Shown here: positions 6,045 to 12,449 of the stretch, one piece after another
Numbering within the stretch: position 1 is the first letter of the stretch
Layout of the letters: each line of letters begins with the position of its first letter
Source of the DNA: Pseudomonadota bacterium
Lineage (GTDB): Bacteria > Pseudomonadota > Gammaproteobacteria > Burkholderiales > Burkholderiaceae_C
Length of the DNA: 23,797 nt
Direction of reading: 5' to 3'
NCBI GenBank assembly: GCA_023438115.1
Contig: JAEZEB010000189.1
Location: 1 to 23,797, forward strand
Notes under the pieces: generated by a model
Told to the model about the DNA's origin: nothing
Databases searched by the model: none
The model's input: the letters and a program-made list of their open reading frames with translations, nothing else
Program-made: the position numbers and the translations under genes

Positions 6045-7561
6045 TCCAGCCCCTCCTCCACCAGCTCGCTAGCCCGCAGCAGCGCCCGCGCCTTCGCTTC
6101 CGTTTCCCTCCACTCCAGCTCGGGCACCGAATCGGCCACCACGCCCGCGGCCGCCTGCACGTGCAGCGTCTGGTCCTTGATGATGCCGGTGCGGATGGCG
6201 ATCGCCACATCCATGTCGCCGGCGTAGCTGAGATAGCCGCAGGCGCCGCCATACAGCCCGCGCTTGTTGGGCTCCAGCTGGTCGATCAGCTCCATCGCAT
6301 GCACCTTGGGCGCGCCGGTCAGCGTGCCGGCCGGGAAGGTCGCCCGCAGCACGTCCATGTTGGTCATGCCGTCCTTGAGCGTGCCCTCGACGTTGCTCAC
6401 GATGTGCATCACGTGGCTGTAGCGCTCCACCACGAAGGCTTCGGAGACCTTCACCGAGCCGGTCTTCGCGATGCGGCCGATGTCGTTGCGCGCCAGGTCG
6501 ATCAGCATCACGTGCTCGGCGCGTTCCTTCTCGTCGGCGAGCAGTTCCTTCTCGACGGCCTTGTCCACCTCGGGCGTCGCGCCGCGCGGGCGCGTGCCGG
6601 CCAACGGGCGGATGGTGATCTTCTGCCCCTCTTCGGTCTGCTCCTGCCGCACCAGGATCTCCGGCGAGGCGCCCACCACGTGGAAGTCGCTGCCGGCCGC
6701 GTCGGCGCCGCTGAAGTTGTAGAAGTACATGTAGGGGCTGGGATTGAGCGAGCGCAGCGCACGGTACAGCGAAAGGGGCGACTCGGTATAGCGCTTCTTG
6801 ATGCGCTGGCCCACCTGCACCTGCATGAAGTCGCCGGCGGCGATCAGCTCCTTGGCCCGCTCCACCGCCTTCAGGTAGTCCGCCTTGGCGAACTCGCGCT
6901 CGGCGGGGAAGGTCTCCGTCTGCCGCACCACCGGGGCGCTGACCGAGTACTTCAGCTGGTCCTTCAGCTCGCGCAGGCGCCGCTTGCCGCTGCCGTAGGC
7001 CTCCGGCTTGCCGGGATCCACGTAGACGATCAGGTACAGCTTGCCCGACAGGTTGTCGATGACCGCCAGTTCTTCGCACTGCAGCAGCAGGATGTCCGGG
7101 CAGCCCAGGGTGTCGCGCGGGCAGGTGTGCTCCAGCTTCTTCTCGATGTGGCGGACGGTGTCGTAACCGAAATAGCCCGCGAGCCCGCCGCAAAAACGCG
7201 GCAACCCGGGACGCAGCGCCACCTTGAAGCGCTTCTGGTAGGCCTCGATGAAGTCCAGCGGATTGCCGTGGTCCGTCTCCACGACCTGGCCGTCGGTGAC
7301 AACCTCGGTCTTCGCCTCGGCGCCGAAGCCGGTCGCGCGCAAAAAGGTCCGGGCCGGCAGGCCGATGAAGCTGTAGCGGCCGAAGCGCTCGCCGCCGACG
7401 ACGGACTCCAGCAGGAAGCTGAGCCGCCCGGCGCCGCGCGCGTGCGCCAGCTTCAGGTACAGGGACAAGGGGGTTTCGAGGTCCGCGAACGCCTCGGCGA
7501 TGAGCGGAATGCGGTTGTAGCCTTGCAACGCAAGGCTCTTGAATTCGAGTTCGGTGATCAA
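6041..7561 (-). CDS. trpE: Anthranilate synthase component I
   Basis: A 506-residue chorismate-using enzyme that makes anthranilate with TrpG. The tryptophan feedback-site motif LLESVVGGERFGRYSF is at 50-65 (LLES 50-53). The catalytic half shows SPYMYF, GASPEILVR, RPLAGTRPRGAT, LIDLARNDIGR and HIVSNVEGTL, then PAGTLTGAPKV and GGACGYLSYAGDMDVAIAIR. I chose a TTG start: it follows a GGAGG site at the right spacing and gives the family N-terminus ITELEFKSLALQGYNRIP. Longer in-frame starts would run through the leader hairpins. This is the first structural gene of the trp operon, and the leader suggests attenuation. The stop overlaps the start of the GxxExxY gene. Confidence 0.97.
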   Translation of the reverse strand: MITELEFKSLALQGYNRIPLIAEAFADLETPLSLYLKLAHARGAGRLSFLLESVVGGERFGRYSFIGLPARTFLRATGFGAEAKTEVVTDGQVVETDHGNPLDFIEAYQKRFKVALRPGLPRFCGGLAGYFGYDTVRHIEKKLEHTCPRDTLGCPDILLLQCEELAVIDNLSGKLYLIVYVDPGKPEAYGSGKRRLRELKDQLKYSVSAPVVRQTETFPAEREFAKADYLKAVERAKELIAAGDFMQVQVGQRIKKRYTESPLSLYRALRSLNPSPYMYFYNFSGADAAGSDFHVVGASPEILVRQEQTEEGQKITIRPLAGTRPRGATPEVDKAVEKELLADEKERAEHVMLIDLARNDIGRIAKTGSVKVSEAFVVERYSHVMHIVSNVEGTLKDGMTNMDVLRATFPAGTLTGAPKVHAMELIDQLEPNKRGLYGGACGYLSYAGDMDVAIAIRTGIIKDQTLHVQAAAGVVADSVPELEWRETEAKARALLRASELVEEGLE

Positions 7562-7656
7562 GGTGAGCCTCCACAAGCTCGGCGGCCGCAAGGGGCCGCA
7601 GGATCGGTCCATGCCTCCGTCGGAGGCGCGAGGGGCACGGGCGGGCCCCGTGCCGA
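7562..7656 (-). promoter_or_regulatory. trp leader RNA with stacked hairpins (putative attenuator)
   Basis: Between the leader-peptide stop and trpE, the minus-strand RNA can form GGCACGGG/CCCGUGCC (7634-7654, 5-base loop), GCCUCCG/CGGAGGC (7613-7627, 1-base loop) and GCGGCC/GGCCGC next to the ribosome site. The GCCUCC arm (7622-7627) is also complementary to the trpE Shine-Dalgarno GGAGGC (7567-7572), so two pairings exclude each other. No U-run follows any stem, so a standard intrinsic terminator is not seen. Control could act on translation of trpE or through Rho. A further GCGCA/UGCGC pairing spans the end of the leader peptide. Confidence 0.5.
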
Positions 7657-7740
7657 TCAGGTGCGCACTTGAACAGGCTTGCGCCAGGGCCAGGCTCCCC
7701 GGTCGCTGCAACCTGTGATCGTCGTGCGGTGGATGAACAT
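7657..7740 (-). CDS. trpL: trp operon leader peptide
   Basis: A 27-codon ORF ending about 95 bases before trpE. Residues 15-20 are GAWPWR, two Trp codons (W17, W19) separated by one codon and sited eight codons before the stop. Two Trp codons in so short a peptide directly ahead of trpE is the hallmark of ribosome-mediated attenuation. The ATG has no Shine-Dalgarno, and a possible extended -10 lies so close that the transcript may start almost at the ATG. A GCGCA/UGCGC pairing just downstream of the Trp codons could change with ribosome stalling. The call rests on position and codon content, not on homology. Confidence 0.65.
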   Translation of the reverse strand: MFIHRTTITGCSDRGAWPWRKPVQVRT

Positions 7741-7748
7741 GGCGGCCA

Positions 7749-7754
7749 GTGTAG
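7749..7754 (-). promoter_or_regulatory. Possible extended -10 of the trp operon promoter
   Basis: The minus strand reads TGCTACACT, a TGn-extended -10 (TACACT). A TTGACG lies upstream (7776-7781), but the spacer of 21 is too long for a normal sigma70 -35. Transcription would begin about 7742, within a few bases of the trpL ATG. This is weak evidence. Confidence 0.35.
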
Positions 7755-7788
7755 CAAAGGCGTTTCGCGCCGCCGCGTCAAGTTGCGG

Positions 7789-7804
7789 GGTACCCACGGG
7801 TACC
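7789..7804. promoter_or_regulatory. Perfect 7-2-7 inverted repeat, candidate operator
   Basis: GGTACCC-AC-GGGTACC is a perfect inverted repeat in the 145-bp divergent region between trpL and the chalcone-isomerase-like gene. It sits just upstream of the TTGACG of the putative trp promoter. Its size and symmetry fit a dimeric repressor site. I recognise no regulator for it. Confidence 0.4.
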
Positions 7805-7817
7805 GGAAAACCCTCTC

Positions 7818-7846
7818 TTGCTTCGGATGAGCGGTCTGCGACAATT
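7818..7846 (+). promoter_or_regulatory. Possible sigma70 promoter of the chalcone-isomerase-like gene
   Basis: TTGCTT (7818-7823) and ACAATT (7841-7846) are spaced 17 bases apart and face the gene at 7886. Both hexamers are imperfect matches. The region is noticeably more AT-rich than its surroundings. Confidence 0.35.
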
Positions 7847-7850
7847 TGTA

Positions 7851-7872
7851 AAAAAGAACGGGCGTTCTTTTT
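7851..7872. repeat. Perfect 10-bp inverted repeat in the 5' leader
   Basis: AAAAAGAACG and CGTTCTTTTT flank a 2-base spacer, ending directly against the GGAGGAG ribosome site of the next gene. With its A and T tracts it could act as a bidirectional terminator-like hairpin between the divergent units, as an operator, or as a 5'-UTR structure affecting ribosome access. Confidence 0.5.
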
Positions 7873-7885
7873 GGAGGAGACATAC

Positions 7886-8476
7886 ATGGCTGCTACCCGC
7901 CTGTCGCGCATTGCCCTGCTGGCGATGGCCTGCGCGCTCCCGATCGCCGCGTCGGCGGAGGTCACCCTGCATGGCATCAAGTACGAGGACAGCGTCACCG
8001 TCGGGGGCAGCAAGCTGCAGCTCAATGGCGTCGGCACCCGCTACAAGGGCCCGTTCAAGGTCTACACAGCCGGCATCTATCTCGGCAAGAAAGCCGCGAC
8101 GCTGGAGGACTTCCTCGCCCAGCCAGGTCCCAAGCGCATGAGCGTGGTCAGCCTGCGCGACATCGATGCCGGCGAGCTGGGCAAGATGTTCATCCGCGGC
8201 GTGGAGGACAACATGGACCGCGCCGCGATGTCCAAGCTGATCCCGGGCCTCATGCGCATGAGCCAGATCTTCAGCGAGCACAAGCGGCTCGGCGCGGGCG
8301 ATCAGTTCACCATCGACTGGATCCCGGGCACGGGCACGGTGGTGAGCGTGCGCGGCGTGCCGCAGGGCGAGCCCTTCAAGGAGCCGGAGTTCTTCAACGC
8401 GCTGATGCGGATCTGGCTCGGGCCCGTGCCGGCCGACTGGAAGCTGAAGGACAGCCTGCTCGGCAAGCCCGCCTGA
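7886..8476 (+). CDS. Secreted chalcone isomerase-like protein
   Basis: A 196-residue protein with a signal peptide (RLSRIALLAMACALPIAASA, cleavage likely before EVTLHG). The mature part matches bacterial chalcone-isomerase-like periplasmic proteins: GVGTRYKGPFKVYTAGIYLG, RMSVVSLRDIDAGELGKMF and IRGVEDNM, ending with IWLGPVPADWKLKDSLLG. Bacterial members share the plant CHI fold, but their substrate is unknown and flavonoid isomerisation should not be assumed. The ATG follows a GGAGGAG site. It is transcribed divergently from the trp operon and converges with gph, 8 bp away. Confidence 0.88.
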   Translation: MAATRLSRIALLAMACALPIAASAEVTLHGIKYEDSVTVGGSKLQLNGVGTRYKGPFKVYTAGIYLGKKAATLEDFLAQPGPKRMSVVSLRDIDAGELGKMFIRGVEDNMDRAAMSKLIPGLMRMSQIFSEHKRLGAGDQFTIDWIPGTGTVVSVRGVPQGEPFKEPEFFNALMRIWLGPVPADWKLKDSLLGKPA

Positions 8477-8484
8477 ACGGGCCT

Positions 8485-9168
8485 TCAGCCTTCGCGCGCC
8501 CGCAGCCAGGCGCCGATCTGCGCCAGCGAATCGAGGTGACCCTCCGCCGGCACGCCGCGGGCCGGCTCGCCATGGTTGTAGCCGTAGGTCACCAGCACCA
8601 CCGGGCAGCCCGCGGCGCGCGCGGCCTCCGCATCGTTGCGCGAATCGCCCACCATCAGCGTGCGCGCCGCCGCCGTGCCCAGCGCCTCGCAGGTCTTGCG
8701 CAGCGGCAGCGGGTCGGGCTTCTTGCGTTCGAAGGCATCGCCGCCGAACACGTAGTCGAAGGCATGGTCGAGTCCCTTGGCCTGCAGCAGCTCCCGCGCG
8801 AAGGCCCCCGGCTTGTTGGTCAGGCACGCCAGCCGCAGTCCGCGTCCACACAGTTGCGCGATTCCTTCCGCCGCGCCGGGGTACACGGCCGACCAGCGTC
8901 CGTTCAGGCGCCCATAGGCGGCCTGGTAGCCATCCCAGGCGCGCTGGAACAGCGAAGCCGGCGCGCCCACGTGCGCCAGCGCCTCGCGGATCAGGTGTTC
9001 GGAACCCTTGCCGATGAAGAGGGCGACCTGCTCGCGCGGCAGCGGCGGCAGCGCGAGCTCGCGCAGCATCTCGGCCAGGGCCGCATGGAAGTCGCCGAGC
9101 GTGTCGACGAGAGTACCGTCGAGGTCGACGATCGCCGCATCGAACGGCGCAGGAGTCGGAAAGGCCAT
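8485..9168 (-). CDS. gph: Phosphoglycolate phosphatase (HAD family)
   Basis: A 227-residue HAD phosphatase that removes phosphate from 2-phosphoglycolate. Motif I is DLDGTLVDT (nucleophile D15, acid D17), motif II is CLTNKP, motif III is the Lys in RKKPDPLPL, and motif IV is VGDSRNDAEAARAAG. The helical cap lies between motifs I and II (about 25-90). The ATG giving MAFPTPAPFDAAIVDLDG is chosen; longer starts run into the upstream terminator. By family memory gph usually lies between rpe and trpE in this group; here the accessory block 9193-12445 separates it from rpe. Other HAD phosphatases cannot be wholly excluded. Confidence 0.92.
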   Translation of the reverse strand: MAFPTPAPFDAAIVDLDGTLVDTLGDFHAALAEMLRELALPPLPREQVALFIGKGSEHLIREALAHVGAPASLFQRAWDGYQAAYGRLNGRWSAVYPGAAEGIAQLCGRGLRLACLTNKPGAFARELLQAKGLDHAFDYVFGGDAFERKKPDPLPLRKTCEALGTAAARTLMVGDSRNDAEAARAAGCPVVLVTYGYNHGEPARGVPAEGHLDSLAQIGAWLRAREG

Positions 9169-9192
9169 GCGGCGAGGATAGCGGCGGGCAGC

Positions 9193-9216
9193 AAAAAGCC
9201 AGGGACGCGCCCTGGC
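9193..9216 (-). terminator. Rho-independent terminator
   Basis: On the minus strand GCCAGGG-CGCGT-CCCTGGC forms a 7-bp GC-rich stem (9198-9216) followed by TTTTT (9193-9197). It lies 25 bases after the stop of the 74-aa gene and ends the catalase block before gph. Confidence 0.85.
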
Positions 9217-9241
9217 TGGCTGGGAAACGCCGGTGCGCCGC

Positions 9242-9466
9242 TCAGTGGCTGCGCCGGCTGCTGCCGCCTTCGAAGCTCCCGGCCTGCTCCGGCGCCACGC
9301 GCATCCACTCGGGGACGGCAAGGCGTGTCCGCTGGGGCGACCAGCCTTCGCTCGTGGTGGTGCGGATCAGGCGGCCGGGGACCTCGCCCTGGCGCTCCGG
9401 GTCGATGGACACGAAGCCGCGGCCGGTGCTCCCCGTGCGCAGGAGCGCGTCGGTTCTGGATGCCAT
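9242..9466 (-). CDS. Hypothetical 74-aa protein
   Basis: A small, polar protein that I do not recognise. It begins MASRTDALLRTGSTGRGFVS and continues with IDPERQGEVPGR and a WSPQRTRLAVPEWMRVAPEQAGSF stretch, ending SSRRSH. There is no signal peptide, membrane helix or Cys, and it looks largely disordered. The ATG has AGGAG about nine bases upstream, and a good terminator follows the gene, both of which support it being real. It lies 142 bp downstream of the catalase homologue on the same strand and may be co-expressed. Confidence 0.6.
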   Translation of the reverse strand: MASRTDALLRTGSTGRGFVSIDPERQGEVPGRLIRTTTSEGWSPQRTRLAVPEWMRVAPEQAGSFEGGSSRRSH

Positions 9467-9564
9467 GATGGATTCTCCTGTCGGGACAATGGCCGGTGCC
9501 TGCGGCCAGGCCCTCGATTGAGCCGGGCGGGCCCCGCCACCGCCGTCAGCGCACCTGACGATCC

Positions 9565-9583
9565 CCTGTAGGACCCGTCCCAC
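9565..9583 (+). repeat. REP-like repeat, copy 1
   Basis: CCTGTAGGACCCGTCCCAC matches CCCGTAGGAGCGGTCCCAC at 12061-12079 in 16 of 19 positions, same orientation. GTAGGAGCGG-type cores resemble intergenic REP elements of gammaproteobacteria and betaproteobacteria. This copy lies between the catalase homologue and the 74-aa gene. Confidence 0.5.
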
Positions 9584-9608
9584 GTACGGCCGAGCGGGAT
9601 GCGACGGA

Positions 9609-11765
9609 TCAGGCAGGAACCTGGTCGACGAGCGCGCGGCCCCAGTGCCTGTGCTTGCCGATCGCGGCGATGAAATCCTGCGCCATCTGCACCCGGGTGG
9701 TCGGCTCGTTGGTGCCCAGGATCACGCCCGCCGGCGGTGGCCCCTCGTCGCCGGTCACGCCGGCCGCACGCAGGATCTCCGCCGATTCGCCGATCAGGCA
9801 CAGCGGCTTGCAATGCCGGAAGGCCTCCAGCACGAAGTGCACCGCATTGCCGTCCTTCGCCAGCGCCTGCGCCGCCGCCGCGCCGCCGGGCACCAGCACC
9901 GCGTCGAACATCACCGAAGGCATGGTGAGGAAGGTGTGGTCGACCGGCACCTGCTGCCCCGAGGAAGACGCCACGGTGCCGAGGTGCGCCGCCACCACGC
10001 GGGTGGTGGCGCCGGCATCGAGCAGCGCCTGCTGGACCACCTTGTAGGCGCCCAGTTCCACGCCGGGCGCCATGACGATCGCCACCTTGCGGGTCTGGAT
10101 GCCGCCCCCGCCCGACTCCATGCTGAGCGAGGGCACGGCCTCCTGCGGTCCCTTGGCACGGGGCTCGCGAAACCCCGCCTGGCCGGCGGCCGCGCGGGCG
10201 TCCGGGGGACCGATCCCCAGCGGCTCGGCGACCTTGCGCGCGAGGCGCGCATCCACGTGCGCGAGGTTGTCCACCAGCCGCTGGCGCACGGCGGGCGTCT
10301 CCACGCGCGACAGCTCGTACTGGAAGGCCGCGATGATGTGCTCCTTCTCCGCCGCGCCCTGGCTGTTCCAGAACAGCGTCGCCTGCGCGAAGTGGTCGTC
10401 GAAGCTGGGGCTGCGCCGCCGCACCTTGGGGGATTCGAGCGCCTCGGCATGGGTCTGGAAGCCCTGCTCGCCGCCGTCGACGCGGAACTCGGAGCCGCTG
10501 GCCAGCGTGTTCGGCTCGTACGACACGCGTCCCTTGGCGATGCCCATGCGGCCCGCGCCCGCGCGCTGGAAGTTGTGCACCGGGCACACGCCGCGGTTGA
10601 TCGGCAGCTCGTGGTGGTTGGGCCCGCCCAGGCGCCCCATCTGCGCGTCGGTGTACGAGAACAGGCGGCCCTGCAGGAGCGGATCGTTGGTGAAGTCGAT
10701 GCCCGGCACCACGTGCGCGGGATGGAAGGCCACCTGCTCGCTCTCGGCGAAGAAGTTGTCCGGATTGCGCGTGAGCACCAGCCGGCCGCACCACAGGATG
10801 GGCACGGCTTCCTCGGGCAGCAGCTTGGTCGGGTCCAGCAGGTCGATGTCCAGCTTGGCGGCGCGGTCCTCGTCCAGGATCTGCAAGCCCAGCTCCCACT
10901 CGGGGAAGTCGCCGCGCTCGATCGCTTCCCACAGGTCGCGCCGGTGGAAGTCGGGGTCCTTGCCGGCGATCTTCTGCGCCTCGTCCCAGCACAGCGCGTG
11001 GCGTCCCAGCTTGGGCCTCCAGTGGAACTTGACGTAGTGCGCCGCGCCGCGCGCGTTGACCAGCCGGAAGGTGTGCACGCCGAAGCCGTCCATCATGCGC
11101 CAGCTGCGCGGCAGGCCGCGATCCGACATCAGCCACAGCAGCGCGTGCGAAGCCTCCGGCATGAGCGACATGAAGTCCCAGAAGGTGTCGTGCGCGCTGG
11201 AAGCCTGCGGCATGCCGTGGTGCGGCTCCGGCTTCATCGCGTGCACGAGGTCGGGGAACTTCATCGCGTCCTGCACGAAGGCCACCGGCACGTTGGTCCC
11301 CACCAGGTCGTAGTTGCCCTCGCGGGTGTAGAACTTCACTGCGAAGCCGCGGACGTCACGCACCGTGTCGGGGGAGCCGGTGGACCCCATCAGGTTGGAG
11401 AAGCGCACGAACACCGGCGTGCGGCTGCCCACCTCCTGCAGGAAATCGGCGCGCGTGTATTCCACCAGCGGCCGCGTGAGCTCGAAGTACCCGTGCGCTC
11501 CGGCGCCGCGCGCCCAGACCACGCGCTCGGGGATGCGCTCGCGGGCGAAGTGCGCCAGCTTCTCGCGCAGGATGAAGTCCTGCATCAGGCTGGGCCCGCG
11601 CGGGCCGGCCTTGAGCGAGTTGTGGTTGTCGGGCAGGACCACGCCCTGGTTGGTGGTGAGCAGGTTTTCCGGCCCTTGCGTGAAGGCTTCGAGTTGCTTC
11701 TGACGGGTGGCGACGGCGTCGGCCGCCTTGTTCTTGCGCGAGCCTTCCGCGCGGGAAGAGGCCAT
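9609..11765 (-). CDS. HPII-type catalase homologue with altered distal haem pocket
   Basis: A 718-residue protein with the large-subunit catalase plan: N-terminal arm, catalase barrel (about 40-510) and a C-terminal DJ-1/PfpI-like domain (559-718, RKVAIVMAPGVELGAYKVV). The proximal haem side is intact: GRLFSYTD with Y371 as iron ligand and R367 beside it, and H348 (FHPAHVVPG) equals HPII His392. The distal side is not: PERVVWARGAGAHGYF has W84 where the essential His belongs, and DLVGTNVPVAF has T157 for the distal Asn and A162 for a haem-pocket Phe. RFSNLMG replaces RFSTVAG, altering the main-channel Val. Codons are TGG at 11514-11516 and ACC at 11295-11297. So it probably binds haem but is unlikely to be a normal catalase. 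AGGAG precedes the ATG. Confidence 0.93.
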   Translation of the reverse strand: MASSRAEGSRKNKAADAVATRQKQLEAFTQGPENLLTTNQGVVLPDNHNSLKAGPRGPSLMQDFILREKLAHFARERIPERVVWARGAGAHGYFELTRPLVEYTRADFLQEVGSRTPVFVRFSNLMGSTGSPDTVRDVRGFAVKFYTREGNYDLVGTNVPVAFVQDAMKFPDLVHAMKPEPHHGMPQASSAHDTFWDFMSLMPEASHALLWLMSDRGLPRSWRMMDGFGVHTFRLVNARGAAHYVKFHWRPKLGRHALCWDEAQKIAGKDPDFHRRDLWEAIERGDFPEWELGLQILDEDRAAKLDIDLLDPTKLLPEEAVPILWCGRLVLTRNPDNFFAESEQVAFHPAHVVPGIDFTNDPLLQGRLFSYTDAQMGRLGGPNHHELPINRGVCPVHNFQRAGAGRMGIAKGRVSYEPNTLASGSEFRVDGGEQGFQTHAEALESPKVRRRSPSFDDHFAQATLFWNSQGAAEKEHIIAAFQYELSRVETPAVRQRLVDNLAHVDARLARKVAEPLGIGPPDARAAAGQAGFREPRAKGPQEAVPSLSMESGGGGIQTRKVAIVMAPGVELGAYKVVQQALLDAGATTRVVAAHLGTVASSSGQQVPVDHTFLTMPSVMFDAVLVPGGAAAAQALAKDGNAVHFVLEAFRHCKPLCLIGESAEILRAAGVTGDEGPPPAGVILGTNEPTTRVQMAQDFIAAIGKHRHWGRALVDQVPA

Positions 11766-11830
11766 GTATCACTCCTGGTGGCCGGACGGGGAACGGGAGG
11801 GGCGCGCGGCGCCCCGGCGGGAGCGGGGGC

Positions 11831-11953
11831 TCAGCCCAGGTCGAGGTCGATGACGGCTTCCAGCATGCGCACCAGTGCGGCGATGGCGAGGGCGCCCATC
11901 CCCGCGGCGGTGAGCCAGGTCAACCAGGCTGGAACAAAAGGTTCGATCTCCAT
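11831..11953 (-). CDS. 40-aa single-helix membrane protein
   Basis: A short ORF upstream of, and in line with, the catalase homologue. It begins MEIEPFVPAWLTWL; one hydrophobic helix spans about 9-30, followed by an acidic amphipathic tail ending IDLDLG. A GGGAGAG ribosome site lies about eight bases before the ATG. The gap to the catalase homologue is 65 bp, consistent with one transcript. Tail-out or tail-in topology is not clear. The hydrophobic pattern and ribosome site support it; I recognise no family. Confidence 0.65.
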   Translation of the reverse strand: MEIEPFVPAWLTWLTAAGMGALAIAALVRMLEAVIDLDLG

Positions 11954-12060
11954 TCCGCTTCTCTCCCTAGGCGTGCGTTGTGGTCCCGCATTGCACCAAG
12001 CCTCAGCCAGAAGGACCGTAGCCCTTCAGCGGGCGAGTTTGTGGGGCGGCACCGGCACGT

Positions 12061-12079
12061 CCCGTAGGAGCGGTCCCAC
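12061..12079 (+). repeat. REP-like repeat, copy 2
   Basis: CCCGTAGGAGCGGTCCCAC is the second copy of the 19-base repeat at 9565-9583. An inverted partner of its core, TCCTAC, lies at 12110-12115, giving a possible long imperfect hairpin. The two copies flank the catalase homologue plus the 40-aa gene. The rest of the 210-bp gap 11954-12163 shows no clear promoter. Confidence 0.5.
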
Positions 12080-12163
12080 ACCCGCCCGGAGGCGGCACGC
12101 GCGGCCGAGTCCTACCCGCGCCGCGCGCCTTCGGACGCACCATGGCCGCGTCAGGAGAACTGC

Positions 12164-12445
12164 ATGAGCCGCATGAAGGAAGAGCGCCACGAGGAAGCGG
12201 CGCGCCCCTCGGGGGGCAACACGGTGACGTCGCAGGGCGAGACCCAGTCGCCCAAGGCCCGCATGCCGCACGAGCGCGACGAATCGGCCGACAGCCAGGC
12301 GGCGGCCAACCCCAGCGTGCGCCGCATGGGCGAGATCGCCCATGACGACGTGGAGGAAGGTCAGCCCGACACGGACCGCGGACCGGTGCTCGATGCCGCC
12401 TACGAGCGGCAGAAGGGCGGCGAAGAGAAGAAGCGCCGCCAGTGA
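12164..12445 (+). CDS. Hydrophilic, probably disordered 93-aa protein
   Basis: A protein very rich in charged and small residues (ERHEEAARPSGGNTVTSQGE, SPKARMPHERDESADSQAA, then GEIAHDDVEEGQPDTDRGPV and a Lys/Arg tail KKRRQ). It has no Cys, no Trp and no hydrophobic core, so it is probably intrinsically disordered. An AGGAG site lies six bases before the ATG. Similar anonymous proteins occur, from memory, in Burkholderiales genomes. Position beside the catalase block hints at a stress role, which is inference only. It converges with rpe, with 4 bp between stops. Confidence 0.65.
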   Translation: MSRMKEERHEEAARPSGGNTVTSQGETQSPKARMPHERDESADSQAAANPSVRRMGEIAHDDVEEGQPDTDRGPVLDAAYERQKGGEEKKRRQ

Positions 12446-12449
12446 GGCA

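Noticed and set aside
7634..7654. Classical intrinsic terminator in the trp leader
   Set aside because: The stem is strong but no T-run follows on the minus strand; recorded only as a leader hairpin.
7562..7711. N-terminal extension of trpE up to 7711
   Set aside because: It would translate the leader hairpins, lacks family similarity, and the TTG at 7561 has a proper ribosome site and family N-terminus.
7657..8037. 126-codon minus-strand frame ending at the trpL stop
   Set aside because: Most of it runs antisense to the chalcone-isomerase-like gene and through the intergenic region. Only its last 27 codons look meaningful, as the leader peptide.
9645..12167. Long open frame (840 codons) on the plus strand opposite the catalase homologue
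   Set aside because: It is an antisense shadow: the minus strand carries an unmistakable catalase, and this frame gives a repetitive Arg/His/Gly-rich protein typical of GC-rich third-position bias.
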